Assembly: GCA_016297495.1 (NCBI GenBank)
Contig: JAEDGN010000042.1
Span: 1-18,071 of the forward strand
DNA length: 18,071 bases
Origin: Coprococcus sp.
GTDB taxonomy: Bacteria > Bacillota > Clostridia > Lachnospirales > Lachnospiraceae
Reading direction: 5' to 3'
Shown here: one piece after another, positions 13,295 through 18,071 of the stretch
Position numbering within the stretch: position 1 is the first letter of the stretch
Layout of the letters: the number at the start of each line of letters is the position of its first letter
Notes under the pieces: model-generated
What the model saw: only the letters and a program-made list of their open reading frames with translations
Told to the model about the DNA's origin: nothing
The model's database searches: none
Made by a program: the position numbers and the translations under genes

Positions 13295-14572
13295 TTATCT
13301 CAGCATAATTTCAATAATCTGTTTATCCGTTTCGGCCATACCTTCTCTTGCCAGATCTCCCACATTGATAATGGTTTTTTCAACGCCTTTTGTAATGATA
13401 CCATCGCCGGCATAGAATTGTCTGCCTTGTCTGTACATTTCCATGCCAAGAAGACCGGCGCCCACTGCGGAGGCAATTTTAGCAGCGCAGCTGGCCTTGG
13501 CTCCATCACATACCATACCGGAATTGATAGCCAGCGAATTAACGATCGTATGAGCAATTTCTTTATATCTTCCACCATAAAGCCAGATGATGCCGGCAGC
13601 CGCACCGCATCCGGCGCTGGTTGCTCCGCAATAGGCAGAAAGACAGCCAATACCTGTTTTTAAATGAATGGCAACCAGATTGCCGACAACCAGGGCGCGA
13701 TATAAAGCTTCATCAGATACATTTAATTCGCGAGCATAAATAATGATCGGCAGTGAAACAGTAATACCCTGATTGCCGCTGCCTGAGTTAATGACAACCG
13801 GCAGTTCACATCCGTTCATTCTGGCATCGGAACCGGCAGCAGCCCATGCCTTTGCGCGATTGCTGACAGAATCACCATAGGATGTCAGCAGAACTTTGCC
13901 GATATTGGCACCGTATTGTCCAGTTAAACCTTCCTGAGCAATGGCTGTATTATAGCTAATCTGACGTTCAAGCACTTCTTTGACATCTTCAATGGCAACT
14001 TCTTCTGCAAAAGCAACGATTTGTTCTACTGTCAGTATGCTATGATCTGTTTTATGAACAGCTTCCTCAGGATCACTAGAGACAGCTTTGCTTTCATACA
14101 GTATTTCGTCATCCTTCTGAACAAGAATAACGTTGGTATGTCCATCTACAATCCTGACTGACGCAGAGTGTTCAGCAGCAAATACCCTTATGTCAATCTC
14201 AAATATACGTTCTGTCTCAGCCCGGGACACCTGAATATCTGCCGTTTTAAGATATTCAGCAATATTGGCAATTTCGACTTCTGTTGCATCAGCGATAACC
14301 TCAAGTTCTTTTTTGGCATTGCCCGCAACCAGTCCGGCCGCTACTGCTGCTTCGATACCATGCAGTCCGCCTGTATGTGGCACAATGACACTTTTTACAT
14401 TTTTGATAATATTGCCGCTGACACTGATTTCTGTTTTTTCGGGAAGACTGCCAAGAGCTGCTTTCGCGATGGCTGCCGCATAAGCGATGGCAATCGGTTC
14501 AGTGCATCCCATTGCAGGAATCAATTCCTCTTCCAGAATACTGACATAAGCTTTGTATAGTTCTTTTTCCAT
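13295..14572 (-). CDS. L-cysteine desulfidase-family (UPF0597/CyuA-like) iron-sulfur lyase, full cysteine set
   Basis: The 425-residue protein belongs to the serine dehydratase alpha-like UPF0597 family, whose characterised members split L-cysteine into sulfide, ammonia and pyruvate using a [4Fe-4S] cluster. The motif MGCTEPIAIA gives Cys23. The later cysteines Cys315 (AYCGATSAG), Cys355 and Cys362 (VCDGAKASC) fit the three-cysteine cluster of the family, and Cys310 and Cys322 are extra. PHTGGLHG (65-72) and the NSGSGNQG loop (262-269) are also typical. It starts 26 bp after its paralogue and ends the operon. RidA in the same operon removes the enamine such lyases release. L-serine or another beta-substituted amino acid is a possible alternative substrate. 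Confidence 0.88.
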   Translation of the reverse strand: MEKELYKAYVSILEEELIPAMGCTEPIAIAYAAAIAKAALGSLPEKTEISVSGNIIKNVKSVIVPHTGGLHGIEAAVAAGLVAGNAKKELEVIADATEVEIANIAEYLKTADIQVSRAETERIFEIDIRVFAAEHSASVRIVDGHTNVILVQKDDEILYESKAVSSDPEEAVHKTDHSILTVEQIVAFAEEVAIEDVKEVLERQISYNTAIAQEGLTGQYGANIGKVLLTSYGDSVSNRAKAWAAAGSDARMNGCELPVVINSGSGNQGITVSLPIIIYARELNVSDEALYRALVVGNLVAIHLKTGIGCLSAYCGATSAGCGAAAGIIWLYGGRYKEIAHTIVNSLAINSGMVCDGAKASCAAKIASAVGAGLLGMEMYRQGRQFYAGDGIITKGVEKTIINVGDLAREGMAETDKQIIEIMLR

Positions 14573-14598
14573 GATCTAACCTCTTGTTATCCTTTGTA

Positions 14599-15879
14599 TT
14601 AAATATGTTTCTTTTTTTCTTCCAGTATTTCAATGATTGTTTTTTCGGTCCCTTCCATGCCAGGAGAAGCAATTCTGCCCATATAATGCATGGTTTCTTC
14701 AGGTGTGCATCCATTGATGCCATGTACCCGGTCAATGAATACATCGTTCATTGCCATATTGACAGAAGCAAAAGCTGCGTCTACAGCTACAATACCTTTC
14801 ATTGTACATCCCTGATTGCCGCCGTCACAAATCATACCGGTAATACTGCTGGCCATATTGTTGATAACTTTTTCCATGATCTCAACAGTGCCGCCTTTAA
14901 GGAAAACAAGTCCGCAGGCCATACCTGTTCCGGCTGCAATGGCACATCCGCAGAAGGCTGACAATTTACCGGAATATTCTTTAATATACATACATACCAG
15001 ATAACTCAGTGCCGTTGCACGCAGCAGAGCTTCATTGCTGTATCCGTTAACCCTGCATACTCCATAGAGTGGCATTGTGGCAATGATTCCATGGGCACCG
15101 GAACCGGTGATACTCATGGCCGGTTTGTTCAGACCGATAACTCTTGCTTCTATAGCGCCATTACATAATAAAGATGCTGTTTTCTGTTCGTCTTCCGAGA
15201 TGATGGTATCATAATTTTGATGGAAGAGATATGGTGCATAGGTCGTTTTGTCACTGTGAAGTCCATCTTCAAACAGCGCCAGATTGATTCTATAAGCTTC
15301 ATTAATAAAATCAATTTCTTCCACCGGTACGGTCTCAGCATATTGTACAAGGTCTGTTAAAGTGTACTGATGAATGGAATGGTTTTCTGCTTCATTGTCA
15401 GCCTGCTGATCTTCCTTTTCAAAGACGATTTTATCATTGACTGTGATTTTTACAATATTGGTATGAGTTTCCCGGATTTCAACTGTGGCTGTTGTACATG
15501 TATCTTTAACAGTTGCCTCAATGAAAATTTTGCTGGTGATACCGCTCATCTCGACAGATATCTTACCCTGTTCTACCATCTGAACAGCTAGAGCCCGCTG
15601 AGAATCGGTGATACCATTCAGACATTCCAGACCTTTTTCAGAATCTGCTGCAATGGCTCCTAAAGCTGCTGCATGAAAATTGCCCACCTGGCTGCTCCCT
15701 GGAATACCGCAGGTAAACGCATTTTTGAAAATACCACTGTTTAAACGAAGCCCAACACTCTCAATATTCCCATGTACATAGCTGCGGGCTGTTGCCACTG
15801 CAAAGGCGATTGCTCCCGGCTCAGTAACTCCCAGTGCAGGTTTCATATCATCCTTTATCAGCTGAGTTAAAAAATTCAT
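14599..15879 (-). CDS. UPF0597/L-cysteine desulfidase-family paralogue with altered N-terminal motif
   Basis: The 426-residue protein is a clear paralogue of the next gene over its whole length. It keeps ITGSGAHG, LSAFCGC (Cys310), CDGGNQGC (Cys351, Cys358) and the same end (GMEGTEKTIIEIL versus GMAETDKQIIEIM). The three cluster cysteines are therefore present. It lacks two cysteines of its partner: GCTEP is GVTEP (Val18), and the AGCG position reads AGTG (Thr319). AGGAGATATT precedes the ATG. Different substrate, a structural partner in a heteromer, or reduced activity are all possible. The pairing suggests that the two proteins work together or on related substrates. Confidence 0.85.
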   Translation of the reverse strand: MNFLTQLIKDDMKPALGVTEPGAIAFAVATARSYVHGNIESVGLRLNSGIFKNAFTCGIPGSSQVGNFHAAALGAIAADSEKGLECLNGITDSQRALAVQMVEQGKISVEMSGITSKIFIEATVKDTCTTATVEIRETHTNIVKITVNDKIVFEKEDQQADNEAENHSIHQYTLTDLVQYAETVPVEEIDFINEAYRINLALFEDGLHSDKTTYAPYLFHQNYDTIISEDEQKTASLLCNGAIEARVIGLNKPAMSITGSGAHGIIATMPLYGVCRVNGYSNEALLRATALSYLVCMYIKEYSGKLSAFCGCAIAAGTGMACGLVFLKGGTVEIMEKVINNMASSITGMICDGGNQGCTMKGIVAVDAAFASVNMAMNDVFIDRVHGINGCTPEETMHYMGRIASPGMEGTEKTIIEILEEKKKHI

Positions 15880-15900
15880 AATATCTCCTGTTCTGCCAAA

Positions 15901-16269
15901 TTATTTAACAGCAATTGCCTCTACTTCGCAGAGTACACCCTTTGGTAATGATTTAACTGCTACACAGCTTCTGGCCGGTTTGGAAATAAAATATTTTGCG
16001 TATATTTCATTAAAGGCTGTGAAATCATTCATATCTGCCAGAAAACAGGTGGTTTTAAATACTTTTTCCAAACCGGTACCTGCTGCTTCAAGAATAGCGT
16101 TCACATTTTTGCAGCTCTGCTCTGCCTGAGCAGAGATCCCTTCCGGAACAGTACCGTTTTCAGGGTTTACCGGAATCTGTCCGGATGTAAATACAAAACC
16201 GTTAACTTCATATGCCTGTGAATATGAACCAATTGCACCTGGTGCATTTTTTGTATCAATTACATTCAT
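15901..16269 (-). CDS. ridA: RidA-family enamine/imine deaminase
   Basis: The 122-residue protein has the normal length and conserved blocks of RidA: GAIGSYSQAYEVNGFVFTSGQIP (12-34), NAILEAAG, and KPARSCVAVKSLPKGVLCEVEAIA (97-120), with the Arg in ARSCVAV that binds the substrate carboxylate. RidA trimers hydrolyse reactive 2-aminoacrylate and similar imines to 2-oxoacids and ammonia. Those imines are produced when serine or cysteine is dehydrated or desulfurated, so its place 21 bp upstream of two desulfidase-family genes makes functional sense. AGGAGG precedes the start. Confidence 0.95.
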   Translation of the reverse strand: MNVIDTKNAPGAIGSYSQAYEVNGFVFTSGQIPVNPENGTVPEGISAQAEQSCKNVNAILEAAGTGLEKVFKTTCFLADMNDFTAFNEIYAKYFISKPARSCVAVKSLPKGVLCEVEAIAVK

Positions 16270-16297
16270 TGTTTTTCCTCCTGCTTAAATAGATATT

Positions 16298-16792
16298 CTA
16301 AAATTCAAGGATCATATCGTTCCACACGGCTCCACCATGTACAGAACGGGATACACCCATATGCTGATAGCCGAATTTACTGTAATAAGGGATGAGATGG
16401 TCTTTACAGGTAAGTATCAGGCCTTTTCTTCCTTTAGCGCGTGCGTCGTCAATTAACCGGTTCATAAGTGCTGCAGCCACGCCATGGCAACGGTACTCCG
16501 GCAGTGTATCCAGACCAAATATGGACTGATAGGCGCCGTACGGTATATGGCACTCCGCTTTTTCGTACATTTCATCGGCAATGACTCTTTCATTGGTAGC
16601 ACAGCCATTTATGAAACCGATACAATGACCATCAGCTTCTGCTACAAAAAAGCATTCAGGGAATGTATGAAGCCTGAAAGCAAGCGCTTCTTTGCTGGCA
16701 GCTTCTGCTGCCGGGAAACAGATGGCCTCAATTTCTGCAAGGACATCCGCATCATCTATGGTTCCTTTTCTTATCCGATAATTAAATTCCAT
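16298..16792 (-). CDS. GNAT-family N-acetyltransferase
   Basis: This 164-residue acetyl-CoA-dependent N-acetyltransferase has the acetyl-CoA-binding motif A, LPEYRCHGVAAALMNRLID (about residues 96-114 from the chosen start), and a later YYSKFGYQHMG strand-helix typical of motif B. The frame opens at a TTG (16801), but ATG at 16792 with GAGGAG 9 nt upstream is the better start. The layout CFPAAEAASKEALAFRL... resembles arylalkylamine acetyltransferase-like GNATs, so an amine or amino acid is a likely acceptor, though this is not provable here. It lies 28 bp upstream of RidA in the putative operon. Confidence 0.9.
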   Translation of the reverse strand: MEFNYRIRKGTIDDADVLAEIEAICFPAAEAASKEALAFRLHTFPECFFVAEADGHCIGFINGCATNERVIADEMYEKAECHIPYGAYQSIFGLDTLPEYRCHGVAAALMNRLIDDARAKGRKGLILTCKDHLIPYYSKFGYQHMGVSRSVHGGAVWNDMILEF

Positions 16793-16821
16793 CTCATCCA
16801 ACTCCTCATTGTTTTAGTTAT

Positions 16822-17067
16822 TTAAAAAATAGATTCCCAGTCTAATGTATAACTGCCATCCTCTTTTTCAATACAAGGAATGCCGATACCGCCGTTTTCC
16901 CTGATACTGTCATATAAAGGACTCTTGTCGCGGATGATGAGGAAAGCCTTTAAATTTGGCAGTTCCTTTGTGATGTCAATAAATTCATAAGCTATTTTTT
17001 CTTCATTTAATTTTGCAATACATGCTACCGTATCTTCACACATTGATGAACCATATACCTTTAACAT
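16822..17067 (-). CDS. Glutaredoxin-like protein with altered active site
   Basis: The 81-residue protein has the thioredoxin-fold pattern of small Firmicutes glutaredoxin-related proteins: KVYGSSMCEDTVAC (3-16), YEFIDITKELPNLKAFLIIRD, and the cis-proline segment GIGIPC (residues 60-65). Relatives usually carry CPDC; here it reads CEDT, with another cysteine at 16. It is therefore monothiol-like, or uses a C-x5-C pair (Cys10/Cys16). A role in thiol homeostasis beside sulfide-producing enzymes is plausible. AAAGGAAT precedes the ATG. Confidence 0.8.
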   Translation of the reverse strand: MLKVYGSSMCEDTVACIAKLNEEKIAYEFIDITKELPNLKAFLIIRDKSPLYDSIRENGGIGIPCIEKEDGSYTLDWESIF

Positions 17068-17119
17068 TTTTTAATTCCTTTCTTTGTTCGATATTGATGT
17101 TTGATATTTTTTTATCTGA

Positions 17120-18070
17120 TTACGCCTCTGCTTCTCCTGATTCAATTCTGTTCTTCAGCCAGTCCTTACCTTCAACCAACCGGGAAATGATCATAGATGC
17201 AATTGTATCACCGGAAGCATTCAGACAGGTTGCAGCAGGATCTACCAGGAATCCGATAGTTGCAATCAGCGGGAAAGCTTCAGCCGGGAAATTAAACATG
17301 CTGACAATCAGCATTTCACCGACAAGACCGCCGCCAGGTGCGCCTGAGAGAACAAAGGCACTCATTACAGCCACGGCAATTGCCATTGCATATGTACCGG
17401 CACCTGTAAATGGCATCTGGAAAATTCCAAACAGGAAAGCAATCTTTGTAATAGATGATAATACAGAACCATCCATATGCATCGTAGCGCCCATTGGAAG
17501 AACGATATTGCTGATATCTTCCGGAACACCAATCTTTTTGCAGGCTTCCATATTAACAGGGAGTGTGGCAACAGAGCTCTGTGTTGCAAATGCTGTTACT
17601 GCAGGATTCAGAATATTTTTAGCCATACCCTTTACACCCAGTTTGCCGCCTGAAAACCAGCTGTACAGAGGAAAAAATACAAGAGCATATACCAGACACA
17701 TCGGATAATAAACCAGCATGGTTCTTCCATAATCACCGATGAGCTGAGGTCCGAATTCACCAACCAGGTTTGCAAAATATGCGCCCAGACCTATTGGAGC
17801 CAGTTTCATAATAATGTCAACCAGTTTCATGATAATCTGATTTAAATTGGCTAATAATTGACCTACAGGACTTTCTTCACCACCACAGGCTGCTACAGCA
17901 AAACCAAATAATACAGAAGCAATAATGATAGGAAGCATGTTTTTACGAGATAAAAGCCCCGAAAAATCATCAACTGTCAACATGCCAACGATCATTTCGC
18001 TGACATTTCTCCGTTCTTCCCATCTCTGTACAGCTTCAAAATAGCTTTCGGGTCTTGATGTATAGCCCCA
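17120..18070 (-). CDS. DAACS-family (SLC1-type) amino acid:cation symporter, 5' end outside the window
   Basis: The frame is open to the right edge, so the ATG at 17995 is an internal Met and the true start lies beyond 18071. About 316 residues are visible. Counting from the Met at 17995: HP1 serine motif TQSSVATLP (138-146), TM7 MDG motif GATMHMDGS (169-177), HP2 loop SGAPGGGLVG (217-226) and TM8 DPAATCLNASGD (252-263). These are the sodium- and substrate-binding elements of the glutamate/neutral amino acid transporter fold. The TM8 Arg that binds acidic side chains in glutamate carriers is Ala255 here, as neutral amino acid members also lack it. Cysteine, serine or threonine are therefore better guesses than glutamate, in line with the downstream desulfidase genes. 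It ends 52 bp before the glutaredoxin-like gene. Confidence 0.93.
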   Translation of the reverse strand, partial: WGYTSRPESYFEAVQRWEERRNVSEMIVGMLTVDDFSGLLSRKNMLPIIIASVLFGFAVAACGGEESPVGQLLANLNQIIMKLVDIIMKLAPIGLGAYFANLVGEFGPQLIGDYGRTMLVYYPMCLVYALVFFPLYSWFSGGKLGVKGMAKNILNPAVTAFATQSSVATLPVNMEACKKIGVPEDISNIVLPMGATMHMDGSVLSSITKIAFLFGIFQMPFTGAGTYAMAIAVAVMSAFVLSGAPGGGLVGEMLIVSMFNFPAEAFPLIATIGFLVDPAATCLNASGDTIASMIISRLVEGKDWLKNRIESGEAEA

Positions 18071-18071
18071 G

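Noticed and set aside
16793..16801. TTG start for the GNAT gene
   Set aside because: ATG at 16792 lies 9 nt after GAGGAG, whereas the TTG nearly touches it.
17068..17119. Terminator between the symporter and the glutaredoxin-like gene
   Set aside because: The 52-bp gap is AT-rich but has no GC-rich stem followed by a T-run; read-through is more likely.
17120..17995. Transporter as a complete 291-aa gene starting at 17995
   Set aside because: The frame stays open to the window edge with family-like sequence, no ribosome site precedes this Met, and the N-terminal transmembrane helices are missing.

Overview
The window looks like chromosomal DNA from a low-to-medium GC anaerobic Firmicute, most likely a gut Clostridia/Lachnospiraceae-type bacterium. 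This is an inference from strong AGGAGG-type ribosome binding sites, AT-rich gaps, oxygen-defence genes typical of strict anaerobes (flavodiiron protein, ETF/rubredoxin fusion) and an iron-sulfur cysteine desulfidase pair. Every gene I support lies on the minus strand, so transcription runs from high to low coordinates. The main possible exception is a short plus-strand crRNA-like element inside the cas locus.

Region 1 (1-8925) is a complete type I-C CRISPR-Cas system. In transcription order it reads cas3 - (150-aa ORF of unknown function) - cas5c - cas8c (with an internal cas11c start) - cas7c - cas4 - cas1 - cas2 - leader - array. The array (1-472) shows seven full 32-bp repeats plus the end of an eighth, and it continues past the left edge. 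Its crRNA strand is minus, and the leader (473-656) adjoins cas2. All catalytic motifs I looked for in Cas1, Cas3 and Cas4 are present, so the system looks intact.

The most interesting part is the 331-bp gap between cas3 and the next ORF (6426-6756). On the plus strand it carries an exact 12-nt copy of the crRNA 5' handle of this array, then a guide-like stretch, then a 10-bp-stem hairpin. The first 11 nt of the guide match a site about 80 bp away that has a correct 5'-TTC PAM and lies just upstream of a minus-strand promoter serving the downstream cas genes. This is the layout of CRISPR-resembling antitoxin or regulatory RNAs (CreA/CreR). The first thing translated from that promoter is an 8-codon minigene behind a near-perfect Shine-Dalgarno sequence. 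It could be a CreT-like toxin or leader peptide, or the broken start of a DUF3990-type gene.

Region 2 (8941-10062) is a Gfo/Idh/MocA oxidoreductase that ends 15 bp before cas3, with no obvious cas3 promoter between them. Region 3 (10158-13128) is an oxygen/NO defence module: a Crp/Fnr regulator, an ETF-alpha-domain/rubredoxin fusion and a class A flavodiiron protein. A 16-bp palindromic Crp/Fnr-type box sits about 41 bp upstream of the predicted start of the fusion gene's transcript, and a strong terminator closes the unit.

Region 4 (13295-18070) is a probable six-gene operon for uptake and breakdown of cysteine or a similar neutral amino acid. It comprises a partial DAACS symporter, a glutaredoxin-like protein, a GNAT acetyltransferase, RidA (imine/enamine deaminase) and two UPF0597/L-cysteine-desulfidase-family paralogues, ended by a terminator. 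The downstream paralogue has the full cysteine set. The upstream one lacks the Cys of the GCTEP motif.
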